A stretch of 64,000 nt of DNA from Euonymus europaeus (taxonomy: Eukaryota; Streptophyta; Magnoliopsida; Celastrales; Celastraceae): positions 10,118,501 to 10,182,500 of the forward strand of contig OY756958.1 of assembly GCA_963580455.1 (NCBI GenBank), in the 5' to 3' direction. Positions 38,434 to 53,059 of this stretch are shown one piece after another. A program made the translations under genes and the position numbers. The stretch's first letter is position 1, and every line of letters begins with the position of its first letter. Below the pieces are notes generated by a model. The model did not search any database and had not been told where the DNA came from. It saw only the letters and a list, made by a program, of their open reading frames with translations.

Positions 38434-41389
38434 CGAACTTTCTATGACAAATGGACAAAAACTTTTAAAGCAACTCCATAGAGAGAGTTGAGCAACTTCC
38501 GAACATAAAAGTTGCTCGGTGTACACTTTTTATTGTTATTCTAAATCAAATTTTACGAGTATAAGCTTCCTAGATTATTTCGATGCCAAAACCCCAACTT
38601 TCTATGACAAATGGACAAAACCTTTTAAAGCTCCTCGATAGAGTAAGTTGTGCAACTTCGGACTATCAAAGTTGCTCGGTGTACACTTTTTGTTGTTCTT
38701 CTATGTCAAATTTTACGAGTATAAACTTCCTAAATTATTTCGATGTCAAAACACCAACTATCATTGACAAATCGACAAAACCGTTAAAAGCTATTCCATA
38801 GAGAGAGTTGAGCAACTTCGGACAATAAAAGTTGCTCGGTGTACACTTTTTATTTTATTCTATGTCAAATTTTACGAATATAAGCTTCCTAGATTATTTC
38901 GATGCCAAAACCCCAACTTTCTATAACAAATGGACAAAACCGCTTAATGCTCCTTCATAGAGTGAGTTGTGCAACTTCGGACTATCAAAGTTGCTCGGTG
39001 AACACTTTTTATTGTTCTTCTATGTAAATTTTCACGAGTATAAGCTTTCTAGATTATTTTGATGCCAAAATCCCAACTTTCTATTACAAATGGACAAAAC
39101 CGTTTAAAGCTACTTCATAGTGAGAGTTGAGCAATTCTTTACCATCAAAGTTGCTCGTTGTAAACTTTTTATTGTTCTTGTATGTCAAATTTTACGATTA
39201 TAAGCTTCCTAGATTATTTCAATGCCAAAACACCAACTTTCTATGACAAATGGACAAAAACTTTTAAAGCTACTCCATAGAGAGAGTTGAGCAACTTCCG
39301 AACATAAAAGTTGCTCGGTGTACACTTTTTATTGTTATTTTAAATCAAATTTTACGAGTATAAGCTTCCTACATTATTTCGATGCCAAAACCCGTACTTT
39401 CTATGAGAAATGGACAAAACCTTTTAAAGCTCCTCTATAGAGTAAGTTGTGCAACTTCGGACTATCAAAGTTGCTCGGTGTACAATTTTTGTTGTTCTTC
39501 TATGTCAAATTTTATGAGTATAAGCTTCCTAGATTATTTCGATGCCAAAACCCCAACTTTCTCTGACAAATGGACAAAACCGTTTAAAGCTCCTCCATAG
39601 AGTGAGTTGTGCAACTTCGGACTATCGAAGTTGCTCGGTGTACACTTTTTATTGTTCTTCTATGTCATATTTTACGAGTATATGCTTGCTGGATTATTTT
39701 GATGGAAAAACCGCAACTATCAATAAAAAATGGGCGAAACCGTTAAAAGCTACTTCATAGTGAGTTGAGCAAATTCCAGACCATCAAAGTTGCTCGTTGT
39801 ACACTTTTTATTGTTCTTCTACGTCAAATTTTACGAGTATAAGCTTCCTAGATTATTTCGATGCCAAAACCCCAACTTTCTATGACAAATGAACAAAACC
39901 GTTTAAAGCTCCTCCATAGAGTGAGTTGAGCAACTTCGGACTATCAAAGTTGCTCGGTGTACACTTTTTATTGTTCTTCTATGTCATATTTTACGAGTAT
40001 ACGCTTGCTGGATTATTTTGATGGTAAAACACCAACTATCAATAAAAAATGGGCAAAACCGTTAAAAGCTACTTTATAGTGAGAGTTGAGCAATTCCTGA
40101 CCATCAAAGTTGCTCGTTGTACATTTTCTGTTGTTCTTCTACGTCATATTTTAGGAGTATAAGTTTTCTAGATTATTTCGATGCCAAAACCCGAACTTTC
40201 TATGACAAATGGACAAAACCGTTTAAAGCTCTTCCATAGAGTGAGTTGAGCAACTTCGGACTATCAAAGTTGCTCGGTGTACACTTTTTATTGTTCTTCT
40301 ATGTCAAATTTTAGGAGTATAAGCTTCCTAGATTATTTCGATGTGAAAATACCAACTTTACAAGACAAATGGACAAAAACGTTAAAAGCTCCTCCCTAGA
40401 GAGAGTTGAGCAACTTCTAATCATCAAAGTCGCTCGGTGTACACTTTTTATTGTTCTTCCACGTCAAATTTTATGAGTATATGCTTTGTGGATTATTTTG
40501 ATGCCAAAACCCGAACTTTCTATGACAAATGGACAAAAACATTAAAAGCACCTCCATAGAGAGAGTTGTGCAACTTCGGACTATCAAAATTGCTCGGTGT
40601 ACACTTTTTATTGTTATTCTATGTCAAATTTTACGAGTATAAGCTTCCTAGATTATTTCGATGCCAAAACCCCAACTTTCTATGATAAATGGACAAAAAC
40701 TTTTGAAGCTACTCAATGGAGAAAGTTGAGCAACTTCAGAACATAAAAGTTGCTCGGTGTACAATTTTTGTTGTTCTTTTATGTCAAATTTTACGAGTAT
40801 AAGCTTCCTAGATTATGTCGATGCCAAAACCCCGACTTTCTATGACAAATGGACAAAATTGTTTAAAGCTTTACATAGAGTGAGTTGTGCAACTTCAGAC
40901 TATCAAAGTTGCTCGGTGTACACTTTTTATTGTTCTTCTATGTCAAATTTTACGAGTATAAGCTTCCTAGATTATTTCGATGGCAAAACACCAACTATCA
41001 ATGACAAATCGAGAAAACCGTTAAAAGCTACTACATAGAGAGAGTTGAGCAACTTCGGACAATAAAAGTTGCTCGGTGTACACTTTTTATTGTTATTCTA
41101 TGTCAAATTTTACGAATATAAGCTTCCTAGATTATTTCGATGCCAAAACCCCAACTTTCTATGACAAATGGACAAAACCGTTTAAAGTTCGTTCATAGAG
41201 TGAGTTGTGCAACTTCGGACTATCAAAGTTGCTCGGTGTACACTTTTTATTGTTCTTCTATGTCAAATATTACGAGTATAAGCTTTCTAGATTATTTCGA
41301 TGCGAAAATCCCAACTTTCTATAACAAATGAACAAAACCGTTTAAAGCTCCTCCATAGAGTGAGTTGTGCAACTTCGGACTATCAAAGT
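38434..41389. repeat. Mixed monomers with a 5-mer (800 bp) echo
   Basis: About 38,434-38,710 matches 39,233-39,510 at an offset of 799 bp (AACTTTTAAAG, CCGAACATAAAAG, TCTAAATC, ACCTTTTAAAG). A V-type unit lies at about 40,341. The stretch 40,230-41,090 shares rare marks with 53,820-54,835: CTTCCACGTC, CAATGGAGAAAG, GATTATGT and CCCCGAC. Confidence 0.72.
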
Positions 41390-42300
41390 TGCTCGGTGTA
41401 CACTTTTTATTGTTCTTCTATGTCGTATTTTACGAGTATATAATTGCTGGATTATTTTGCTGGCAAAACCCCAACTATCAATAAAAAATAGGCAAAACCG
41501 TTAAAAGCTACTTCATAGTGAGAGTTGAGCAATTCCTGACCATCAAAGTTGCTCGTTGTACACTTTTTATTGTTCTTTTATGTCATATTTTACGAGTATA
41601 TGCTTGCTGGATTATTTTAATGGCAAAACCCCAACTATCAATAAAAAATGGGCAAAACCGTTAAAGGCTACTTCATAGTGAGAGTTGAGCAATTCCTGAC
41701 CATCAAAGTTGCTCGGTGTACACTTTCTATTGTTCTTCTACGTCAAATTTTACGAGTATAAGCTTCATAGATTATTTCGATGCCAAAACCCCAACATTCT
41801 ATGACAAATGGACAAAACCGTTTAAAGCTCCTCCATAGAGTGAGTTGAGCAACTTCGGACTATCAAAGTTGCTCGGTGTACACTTTTTATTGTTCTTCTA
41901 TGTCATATTTTACGAGTATACGCTTGCTGGATTATTTTGATGGCAAAACGCCAACTATCAAAAAAAAATGGGCAAAACCGTTAAAAGCTACTTCATAGTG
42001 AGAGTTGAGCAATTCCTGACCATCAAAGTTGCTCGTTGTACACTTTTTATTGTTCTTCTATGTCATATTTTACGAGTATATGCTTGCTGGATTATTTTGA
42101 TGGCAAAACCCCAACTATCAATAAAAAATGGGCAAAACCGTTAAAGGCTACTTCATAGTGAGAGTTGAGCAATTCCTGACCATCAAAGTTGCTCGGTGTA
42201 CACCTTCTATTGTTCTTCTACGTCAAATTTTACGAGTATAAGCTTCCAAGATTATTTCGATGCCAAAACCCCAACTTTCTATGAAAAATGGACAAAACCG
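41390..42300. repeat. 3-monomer HOR, 480 bp, about 1.9 copies
   Basis: A group of one near-consensus unit and two TATGCTTGCTGG units repeats at 480 bp: compare 41,400-41,830 with 41,880-42,310. The second copy has AACGCCAACTATC and a run of eight A at about 41,959. The same type of trio occurs elsewhere next to near-consensus units. Confidence 0.75.
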
Positions 42301-42560
42301 TTTAAAGCTACTTCATAGTGAGAGTTGAGCAATTCGTTACCATCAAAGTTGTTCGTTGTAAACTTTTTATTGTTCTTGTATGTCAAATTTTACGAGTATA
42401 AGCTTCCTAGATTATTTCGATCTGAAAACACCAACTTTACAAGACAAATGGAGAAAAACGTTAAAAGCTCCTTCATAGAGAGAGTTGAGCAACTTCTAAT
42501 CATCAAAGTCACTCGGTGTACACTTTTTATTGTTCTTCTATGTCAAATTTTATGAGTATA
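42301..42560. repeat. V-type unit bridging trimer and 22-mer blocks
   Basis: A CTACTTCATAGTGAG junction leads into a V-type variant at about 42,421 with GATCTGAAAAC instead of GATGTGAAAAC. It uses the same GTTGTAAAC and TTGTATGTC entry as the V-type units of the 14-mer HOR, so this short stretch is related to 31.8-38.4 kb. Confidence 0.7.
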
Positions 42561-45500
42561 TGCTTTGTGGATTATTTTGATGCCAAAATCCGAACTTTCT
42601 ATGACAAATGGACAAAAACATTAAAAGCTCCTCCATAGAGAGAGTTCTGCACTTTCGGACTATCAAAATTGCTCGGTGTGCACTTTTTATTTTTATTGTA
42701 TGTCAAATTTTACGAGTATCAGTTTCCTAGATTATTTCGATGCCAAAACCCCAACTTTCTATGACAAATGGAAAAAACTTTTAAAGCTACTCCATAGAGA
42801 GAGTTGAGCAACTTCCGAACATGAAAGTTGCTCGGTGTACACTTTTTATTGTTATTCTAAATCAAATTTTACGAGTATAAGCTTCCTAGATTATTTTGAT
42901 GCCAAAACCCCAACTTTCTATGACATATGGACAAAACCTTTTAAAGCTCCTCTATAGAGTAATTTGTGCAACTTCGGACTATCAAAGTTGCTCGGTATAC
43001 ACTTTTTGTTGTTCTTCTACGTCAAATTTTACGAGTATAAGCTTGCTAAATTATTTCGATGTCAAAACACCAACTATCAATGACAAATCGACAAAACCGT
43101 TACAAGCTACTCCATAGAGAGAGTTGAGCAACTTCGGACAATAAAAGTTGCTCGGTGTACACTTTTTATTGTTATTCTATGTCAAATTTTACGAATATAA
43201 GCTTCCTAGATTATTTCGATGCCAAAACCCCAACTTTCTATGACAAATGGACAAAACCGTTTAAAACTCCTTCATAGAGTGAGTTGTGCAACTTCGGACT
43301 ATCAAAGTTGCTCGGTGTACACTTTTTATTGTTCTTCTATGTCAAATTTTACGAGTATAACTTTCTAGATTATTTCGATGCGAAAATCCCAACTTTCGAT
43401 TACAAATGAACAAAACCGTTTAAAGCTCCTCCATAGAGTGAGTTGTGCAACTTCGGACTATCAAAGTTGCTCGGTGTACACTTTTTATTGTTCTTCTATA
43501 TCATATTTTACGAGTATAAGCTTCCAAAATTATTTCGATGTCGAAACACCAACTATCAATGACAAATCGACAAAACCGTTAAAAGCTACTCCATAGAGAG
43601 AGTTGAGCAACTTCGGACAATAAAAGTTGCTCGTTGTAAACTTTTTATTATTCTTGTATGTCAAATTTTACGAATATAAGCTTCCTAGATTATTTCGATG
43701 CCAAAACCCCAACTTTCTATGACAAATGGACAAAACCGTTTAAAGCTCCTTCATAGAGTGAGTTGTGCAACTTCGGACTATCAAAGTTGCTCGATGTACA
43801 CTTTTTATTGTTCTTCTATGTCAAATTTTACGAGTATAAGCTTTCTAGATTATTTCGATTCGAAAATCCCAACTTTCTATTACAAATGAAAAAAACCGTT
43901 TAAAGCTCCTCCATAGAGTGAGTTGTGCAACTTCGGAATATCAAAGGTTCTCGGTGTACACTTTTTATTGTTCTTCTATGTCATATTTTACGAGTATATG
44001 CTTGCTGGATTATTTTGATGGAAAAACCGTAACTATCAATAAAAAATGGGCGAAACCGTTAAAGGCTACTTCATAGTGAGAGTTGAGCAATTCCTGACCA
44101 TCAAAGTTGCTCGGTGTACACTTTCTATTATTCTTCTACGTCAAATTTTACGAGTATAAGCTTCCTAGATTATTTCGATGCCAAAACCCCAACTTTCTAT
44201 GAAAAATGGACAAAACCGTTTAAAGCTCCTCCATAGAGTGAGTTGAGCAACTTCGGACTATCAAAGTTTCTCGGTGTACACTTTTTATTGTTCTTCTATG
44301 TCAAATTTCACGAGTATAAGCTTTCTAGATTATTTCGATGCCAAAATCCCAACTTTCTATTGCAAATGGACAAAACCGTTTAAAGCTACTTCATAGTGAG
44401 AGTTGAGCAATTCCTTACCATCAAAGTTGCTCGTTGTAAACTTTTTATTGTTCTTGTATGTCAAATTTTACGAGTATAAGCTTCCTAGATTATTTCGGTG
44501 TGAAAACCCCAACTTTACAAGACAAATGGAGTTACGTTAAAAGCTCCTTCACAGAGAGTTGAACAACTTCTAATCATCAAAGTCGTTCGGTGTACACCTT
44601 TTATTGTTCTTCTATGTCAAATTTTACGAGTATATGCTTTGTGGATTATTTTGATGCCAAAATCCAAACTTTCCATGACAAATGGACAAAAACATTAAAA
44701 GCTCCTCCATAGAGAGAGTTCTGGACTTTCGGACTATCAAAATTGCTCGGTGTACACTTTTTATTTTTATTCTATGTCAAATTTTACGAGTATAAGCTTC
44801 CTAGATTATTCCGATGCCAAAACCCCAACTTTCTATGACAAATGGACAAAAACTTTTAAAGCTACTCCATAGAGAGAGTTGAGCAACTTCCGAACATAAA
44901 AGTTGCTCGGTGTACACTTTTTATTGTTATTCTAAATCAAATTTTACGAGTATAAGCTTCCTAGATTATTTCGATGCCAAAACCACAACTTTCTATGACA
45001 AATGGACAAAACCTTTTAAAGCTCCTCTATAGAGTAAGTTGTGCAACTTCGGACTATCAAAGTTGCTCGGTGTACACTTCTTGTTGTTCTTCTATGTCAA
45101 ATTTTACGAGTATAAGCTTCCTAAATTATTTCGATGTCAAAACACCAACTATGAATGACAAATCGACAAAACCGTTAAAAGCTACTCCAACGAGAGAGTT
45201 GAGCAACTTCGGACAATAAAAGTTGCTCGGTGTACACTTTTTATTGTTATTCTATGTCAAATTTTACGAATATAAGCTACCTAGATTATTTCGATGCCAA
45301 AACCCCAACTTTCTATGACAAATGGACAAAACCGTTTAAAGCTCATTCATAGAGTGAGTTGTGCAACTTCGGACTATCAAAGTTGCTCGGTGTACACTTT
45401 TTATTGTTCTTCTATGTCAAATTTTACGAGTATAAGCTTTCTAGATTATTTCGATGCGAAAATCCCAACTTTCTATTACAAATGAACAAAACCGTTTAAA

Positions 45501-48500
45501 GCTCCTCCATAGAATGAGTTGTGCAACTTCGGACTATCAAAGTTGCTTGGTGTACACTTTTTATTGTTCTTCTATGTCAAATTTCACGAGTATAAGCTTT
45601 CTAGATTATTTCGATGCGAAAATCCAAACTTTCTATTACAAATGAACAAAACCGTTTAAAGCTTCTCCAAAGAGTGAGTTGTGCAACTTCGGACTATCAA
45701 AGTTGCTCGGTGTACACTTTTTATTGTTCTTCTATGTCAAATTTTACGAGTATAAGCTTTCTAGATTATTTCGATGCGAAAATCCCAACTTTCTATTACA
45801 AATGAACAAAACCGTTTAAAGCTCCTCCATAGAGTGAGTTCTTCAACTTCGGACTATCAAAATTGCTCGGTGTACACTTTTTATTGTTCTTCTATATCAT
45901 ATTTTACGAGTATATGCTTTGTGGATTATTTCGATGCGAAAATCCCAACTTTCTATTACAAATGAACAAAACCGTTTAAAGCTCCTCCATAGAGTGAGTT
46001 CTTCAACTTCGGACTATCAAAATTGCTCGGTGTACACTTTTTATTGTTCTTCTATGTCAAATTTTACGAGTATATGCTTTGTGGATTATTTTGATGCCAA
46101 AATCCGAACTTTCTATGACAAATGGACAAAAACATTAAAAGCTCCTCCATAGAGAGAGTTCTGCACTTTCGGACTATCAAAATTGCTCGGTGTGCACTTT
46201 TTATTTTTATTGTATGTCAAATTTTACGAGTATCAGTTTCCTAGATTATTTCGATGCCAAAACCCCAACTTTCTATGACAAATGGAAAAAACTTTTAAAG
46301 CTACTCCATAGAGAGAGTTGAGCAACTTCCGAACATGAAAGTTGCTCGGTGTACACTTTTTATTGTTATTCTAAATCAAATTTTACGAGTATAAGCTTCC
46401 TAGATTATTTTGATGCCAAAACCCCAACTTTCTATGACATATGGACAAAACCTTTTAAAGCTCCTCTATAGAGTAATTTGTGCAACTTCGGACTATCAAA
46501 GTTGCTCGGTATACACTTTTTGTTGTTCTTCTACGTCAAATTTTACGAGTATAAGCTTGCTAAATTATTTCGATGTCAAAACACCAACTATCAATGACAA
46601 ATCGACAAAACCGTTACAAGCTACTCCATAGAGAGAGTTGAGCAACTTCGGACAATAAAAGTTGCTCGGTGTACACTTTTTATTGTTATTCTATGTCAAA
46701 TTTTACGAATATAAGCTTCCTAGATTATTTCGATGCCAAAACCCCAACTTTCTATGACAAATGGACAAAACCGTTTAAAACTCCTTCATAGAGTGAGTTG
46801 TGCAACTTCGGACTATCAAAGTTGCTCGGTGTACACTTTTTATTGTTCTTCTATGTCAAATTTTACGAGTATAACTTTCTAGATTATTTCGATGCGAAAA
46901 TCCCAACTTTCGATTACAAATGAACAAAACCGTTTAAAGCTCCTCCATAGAGTGAGTTGTGCAACTTCGGACTATCAAAGTTGCTCGGTGTACACTTTTT
47001 ATTGTTCTTCTATATCATATTTTACGAGTATAAGCTTCCAAAATTATTTCGATGTCGAAACACCAACTATCAATGACAAATCGACAAAACCGTTAAAAGC
47101 TACTCCATAGAGAGAGTTGAGCAACTTCGGACAATAAAAGTTGCTCGTTGTAAACTTTTTATTATTCTTGTATGTCAAATTTTACGAATATAAGCTTCCT
47201 AGATTATTTCGATGCCAAAACCCCAACTTTCTATGACAAATGGACAAAACCGTTTAAAGCTCCTTCATAGAGTGAGTTGTGCAACTTCGGACTATCAAAG
47301 TTGCTCGATGTACACTTTTTATTGTTCTTCTATGTCAAATTTTACGAGTATAAGCTTTCTAGATTATTTCGATTCGAAAATCCCAACTTTCTATTACAAA
47401 TGAAAAAAACCGTTTAAAGCTCCTCCATAGAGTGAGTTGTGCAACTTCGGACTATCAAAGGTTCTCGGCGTACACTTTTTATTGTTCTTCTATGTCATAT
47501 TTTACGAGTATATGCTTGCTGGATTATTTTGATGGAAAAACCGTAACTATCAATAAAAAATGGGCGAAACCGTTAAAAGCTACTTCATAGTGAGAGTTGA
47601 GCAATTCCTGACCATCAAAGTTGCTCGGTGTACACTTTCTATTATTCTTCTACGTCAAATTTTACGAGTATAAGCTTCCTAGATTATTTCGATGCCAAAA
47701 CCCCAACTTTCTATGAAAAATGGACAAAACCGTTTAAAGCTCCTCCATAGAGTGAGTTGAGCAACTTCGGACTATCAAAGTTGCTCGGTGTACAATTTTT
47801 ATTGTTCTTCTATGTCAAATTTCACGAGTATAAGCTTTCTAGATTATTTCGATGCCAAAATCCCAACTTTCTATTGCAAATGGACAAAACCGTTTAAAGC
47901 TACTTCATAGTGAGAGTTGAGCAATTCCTTACCATCAAAGTTGCTCGTTGTAAACTTTTTATTGTTCTTGTATGTCAAATTTTACGAGTATAAGCTTCCT
48001 AGATTATTTCGGTGTGAAAACCCCAACTTTACAAGACAAATGGAGTTACGTTAAAAGCTCCTTCACAGAGAGTTGAACAACTTCTAATCATCAAAGTCGC
48101 TCGGTGTACACCTTTTATTGTTCTTCTATGTCAAATTTTACGAGTATATGCTTTGTGGATTATTTTGATGCCAAAATCCAAACTTTCCATGACAAATGGA
48201 CAAAAACATTAAAAGCTCCTCCATAGAGAGAGTTCTGGACTTTCGGACTATCAAAATTGCTCGGTGTACACTTTTTATTTTTATTCTATGTCAAATTTTA
48301 CGAGTATAAGCTTCCTAGATTATTCCGATGCCAAAACCCCAACTTTCTATGACAAATGGACAAAAACTTTTAAAGCTACTCCATAGAGAGAGTTGAGCAA
48401 CTTCCGAACATAAAAGTTGCTCGGTGTACACTTTTTATTGTTATTCTAAATCAAATTTTACGAGTATAAGCTTCCTAGATTATTTCGATGCCAAAACCAC

Positions 48501-49425
48501 AACTTTCTATGACAAATGGACAAAACCTTTTAAAGCTCCTCTATAGAGTAAGTTGTGCAACTTCGGACTATCAAAGTTGCTCGGTGTACACTTCTTGTTG
48601 TTCTTCTATGTCAAATTTTACGAGTATAAGCTTCCTAAATTATTTCGATGTCAAAACACCAACTATGAATGACAAATCGACAAAACCGTTAAAAGCTACT
48701 CCAAAGAGAGAGTTGAGCAACTTCGGACAATAAAAGTTGCTCGGTGTACACTTTTTATTGTTATTCTATGTCAAATTTTACGAATATAAGCTACCTAGAT
48801 TATTTCGATGCCAAAACCCCAACTTTCTATGACAAATGGACAAAACCGTTTAAAGCTCATTCATAGAGTGAGTTGTGCAACTTCGGACTATCAAAGTTGC
48901 TCGGTGTACACTTTTTATTGTTCTTCTATGTCAAATTTTACGAGTATAAGCTTTCTAGATTATTTCGATGCGAAAATCCCAACTTTCTATTACAAATGAA
49001 CAAAACCGTTTAAAGCTCCTCCATAGAATGAGTTGTGCAACTTCGGACTATCAAAGTTGCTCGGTGTACACTTTTTATTGTTCTTCTATGTCAAATTTCA
49101 CGAGTATAAGCTTTCTAGATTATTTCGATGCGAAAATCCAAACTTTCTATTACAAATGAACAAAACCGTTTAAAGCTTCTCCAAAGAGTGAGTTGTGCAA
49201 CTTCGGACTATCAAAGTTGCTCGGTGTACACTTTTTATTGTTCTTCTATGTCAAATTTTACGAGTATAAGCTTTCTAGATTATTTCGATGCGAAAATCCC
49301 AACTTTCTATTACAAATGAACAAAACCGTTTAAAGCTCCTCCATAGAGTGAGTTCTTCAACTTCGGACTATCAAAATTGCTCGGTGTACACTTTTTATTG
49401 TTCTTCTATATCATATTTTACGAGT
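42561..49425. repeat. 22-monomer tandem duplication, 3514 bp
   Basis: About 42,561-45,911 is repeated at 46,075-49,425, offset 3514 bp. I noticed only about eight substitutions across some 3,350 bp, for example TCGGTGTAC near 43,950 against TCGGCGTAC near 47,464, and CCAACGAGAG near 45,187 against CCAAAGAGAG near 48,701. Shared oddities include GGAGTTACGTT with CACAGAGAG (bases lost inside a V-type unit at about 44,501 and 48,015), GTATAACTTTC, and three successive units with GATGCGAAAATCC near 45,454, 45,614 and 45,774. The first copy ends with an extra duplicated unit (about 45,911-46,074) missing from the second. Confidence 0.9.
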
Positions 49426-50849
49426 ATAAGCTTCCAAAATTATTTCGATGTCAAAACACCAACTATCAATGACAAATCGACAAAACCGTTAAAAGCTACT
49501 CCATAGAGAGAGTTGAGCAACTTCGGACAATAAAGGTTGCTCGTTGTAAACTTTTTATTGTTCTTGTATGTCAAATCTTACGAATATAAGCTTCCTATAT
49601 TATTTCGATGCCAAAACCCCTACTTTCTATGACAAATGGACAAAACCGTTTAAAGCTCCTTCATAGAGTGAGTTGTGCAACTTCGGACTATCAAAGTTGC
49701 TCGGTGTACACTTTTTATTGTTCTTCTATGTCAAATTTTACGAGTATAAGCTTTCTAGATTATTTCGATTCGAAAATCCCAACTTTCTATTACAAACGAA
49801 AAAAACCGTTTAAAGCTCCTCCATAGAGTGAGTTGTGCAACTTCGGACTATCAAAGGTTCTCGGTGTACACTTTTTATTGTTCTTCTATGTCATATTTTA
49901 CGAGTATATGCTTGCTGGATTATTTTGATGGAAAAACCGTAACTATCAATAAAAAATGGGCGAAACCGTTAAAAGCTGCTTCATAGTGAGTTGAGCACAT
50001 TCCATACCATCAAAGTTGCTCGTTGTACACTTTTTATTGTTCTTCTATGTCAAATTTTACGAGTATAAGCTTCCTAGATTATTTCGATGCCAAAACCCCA
50101 ACTTTCTATGACAAATGGACAAAACCTGTTTAAAGCTCCTCCATAGAGTGAGTTGAGCAACTTCGGACGATCAAAGTTTCTCGGTGTACACTTTTTATTG
50201 TTCTTCTATCTCATATTTTACGAGTATATGCTTGCTGGATTATTTTGATGGCAAAACGCCAACTATCAATAAAAAATGGGCAAAACCGTTAAAAGCTACT
50301 TTATAGTGAGAGTTGAGAAATTCCTGACCATCAAAGTTGCTCGTTGTACATTTTCTATTGTTCTTCTACGTCAAATTTTACGAGTATTAGCTTCCTAGAT
50401 TATTTCGATGCCAAAACCCCAACTTTCTATGACAAATGGACAAAACCTGTTTAAAGCTCCTCCATAGAGTGAGTTGAGCAACTTCGGACTATCAAAGTTG
50501 CTCGGTGTACACATTTTATTGTTCTTCTATATCATATTTTATGTGTATATGCTTGCTGGATTATTTTGATGGCAAAACGCCAACTATCAATAAAAAATGG
50601 GCAAAACCGTTAAAAGCTACTATATAGTGAGAGTTGAGAAATTCATGACCATCAAAGTTGCTCGTTGTACATTTTCTATTGTTCTTCTACGTCAAATTAT
50701 ACGAGTATAAGCTTCCTAGATTATTTCGATGCCAAAACCCCAACTTTCTATGACAAATGGACAAAACCGTTTAAAGCTCCTCCATAGAGTGGGATAAGCA
50801 ACTTCGGACTATCAAAGTTGCTCGGTGTACACTTTTTATTGTTCTTCTA
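49426..50849. repeat. Recombined segment plus 321-bp dimer repeat
   Basis: After 49,425 the sequence switches to match 47,030 onward at an offset of 2396 bp (15 units), so the second 22-mer copy jumps back in the series. About 50,040-50,700 is a dimer repeat with the insertion AAAACCTGTTTAAAG at 50,121 and 50,442 (321 bp apart). About 49,600-50,270 also matches 51,841-52,511 at an offset of 2241 bp. Confidence 0.75.
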
Positions 50850-52060
50850 TGTCAAATTTTACGAGTATAAGCTTCCTAGATTATTTCGATGCAAAAACCC
50901 CAACTTTCTATGACAAATGGACAAAACCGTTTAAAGCTCCTTCATAGAGTGAGTTGTGCAACTTCGGACTATCAAAGTTGCTCGGTGTACACTTTTTACT
51001 GTTCTTCTATGTCAAATTTTACGAGTATAAGCTTTCTAGATTATTTCGATGCGAAAATCCCAACTTTCTATTACAAATGAACAAAACCGTTTAAAGCTCC
51101 TCCATAGAGTGAGTTGTGCAACTTCGGACTATCAAAGTTGCTCGGTGTACACTTTTTATTGTTCTTCTATATCATATTTTACGAGTATAAGCTTCCAAAA
51201 TTATTTCGATATCAAAACACCAACTATCAATGACAAATCGACAAAACCGTTAAAAGCTACTCCATAGAGAGAGTTGAGCAACTTCGGACAGTAAAAGTTG
51301 CTCGTTGTAAACTTTTTATTGTTCTTGTATGTCAAATTTTACGAATATAAGCTTCCTAGATTATTTCGATGCCAAAACCCCAACTTTCTATGACAAATGG
51401 ACAAAACCGTTTAAAGCTCCTTCATAGAGTGAGTTGTGCAACTTCGGACTATCAAAGTTGCTCGGTGTACACTTTTTATTGTTCTTCTATGTCAAATTTT
51501 ACGAGTATAAGCTTTCTAGATTATTTCGATGCGAAAATCCCAACTTTCTAGTACAAATGAACAAAACCGTTTAAAGCTCCTCCATAGAGTGAGTTGTGCA
51601 ACTTCGGACTATCAAAGTTGCTCGGTGTACACTTTTTATTGTTCTTCTATATCATATTTTACGAGTATAAGCTTCCAAAATTATTTCGATGTCAAAACAC
51701 CAACTATCAATGACAAATCGACAAAACCGTTAAAAGCTACTCCATAGAGAGAGTTGAGCAACTTCAGACAATAAAAGTTGCTCGTTGTAAACTTTTTATT
51801 GTTCTTGTATGTCAAATTTTACGAATATAAGCTTCCTAGATTATTTCGATGCCAAAACCCCAACTTTCTATGATAAATGGACAAAACCGTTTAAAGCTCC
51901 TTCATTGAGTGAGTTGTGCAACTTCGGACTATCAAAGTTGCTCGGTGTACACTTTTTATTGTTCTTCTATGTCAAATTTTACGAGTATAAGCTTTCTAGA
52001 TTATTTCGATTCGAAAATCCCAACTTTCTATTACAAATGAAAAAAACCGTTTAAAGCTCC
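50850..52060. repeat. 3-monomer HOR, 480 bp, about 2.5 copies
   Basis: The trio is a CGATGC(C/A)AAAACCCC unit, a GATGCGAAAATCCC unit, and a unit with AAGCTTCCAAAATT and AACACCAACTATCAATGAC. It repeats at 480 bp: units at 50,889, 51,369 and 51,849, and at 51,049 and 51,529. Copies are nearly identical. Confidence 0.86.
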
Positions 52061-53059
52061 TCCATAGAGTGAGTTGTGCAACTTCGGACTATCAAAGGTT
52101 CTCGGTGTACACTTTTTATTGTTCTTCTATGTCATATTTTACGAGTATATGCTTGCTGGATTATTTTGATGGAAAAACCGTAACTATCAATAAAAAATGG
52201 GCGAAACCGTTAAAAGCTACTTCATAGTGAGTTGAGCAAATTCCATACCATCAAAGTTGCTCGTTGTACATTTTTTATTGTTCTTCTATGTCAAATTTTA
52301 CGAGTATAAGCTTCCTAGATTATTTCGATGCCAAAACCCCAACTTTCTATGACAAATGGACAAAACCTGTTTAAAGCTCCTCCATAGAGTGAGTTGAGCA
52401 ACTTCGGACTATCAAAGTTGCTCGGTGTACACTTTTTATTGTTCTTCTATATCATATTTTACGAGTATATGCTTGCTGGATTATTTTGATGGCAAAACGC
52501 CAACTACCAATAAAAAATGGGCAAAACCGTTAAAAGCTACTTTATAGAGTAAGTTGTGCAACTTCGGACTATCAAAGTTGCTCGGTGTACACTTTTTGTT
52601 GTTCTTCTATGTCAAATTTTACGAGTATAAGCTTCCTAAATTATTTCGATGTCAAAACAACAACTATCAATGACAAATCGACAAAACCGTTAAAAGCTAC
52701 TCCATAGAGAGAGTTGAACAACTTCGGACAATAAAAGTTGCTCGGTGTACACTTTTTATTGTTATTCTATGTCAAATTTTACGAATATAAGCTTCCTAGA
52801 TTATTTCGATGCCAAAACCCCAACTTTCTATGACAAATGGACAAAACCGTTTAAAGCTCCTTCATAGAGTGAGTTGTGCAACTTCGGACTATCAAAGTTG
52901 CTCGGTGTACACTTTTTATTGTTCTTCTATGTCAAATTTTACGAGTATAAGCTTTCTAGATTATTTCGATGCGAAAATTCCAACTTTCTATTACAAATGA
53001 ACAAAACCGTTTAAAGCTCCTCCATAGAATGAGTTGTGCAATTTTGGACTATCAAAGTT
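52061..53059. repeat. Copy of 49.8-50.3 kb joined to 22-mer-type units
   Basis: About 52,061-52,511 repeats 49,820-50,270 (GATGGAAAAACCGTAAC unit, then AAAACCTGTTTAAAG). At about 52,540 it passes into units resembling 48,540-49,030 (CTATAGAGTAAG-like junction, AACTATCAATGACAAATCGAC, then GATGCGAAAATTCC). The junction CTACTTTATAGAGTAAG near 52,540 fuses the starts of two unit types and looks like a recombination point. Confidence 0.7.
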
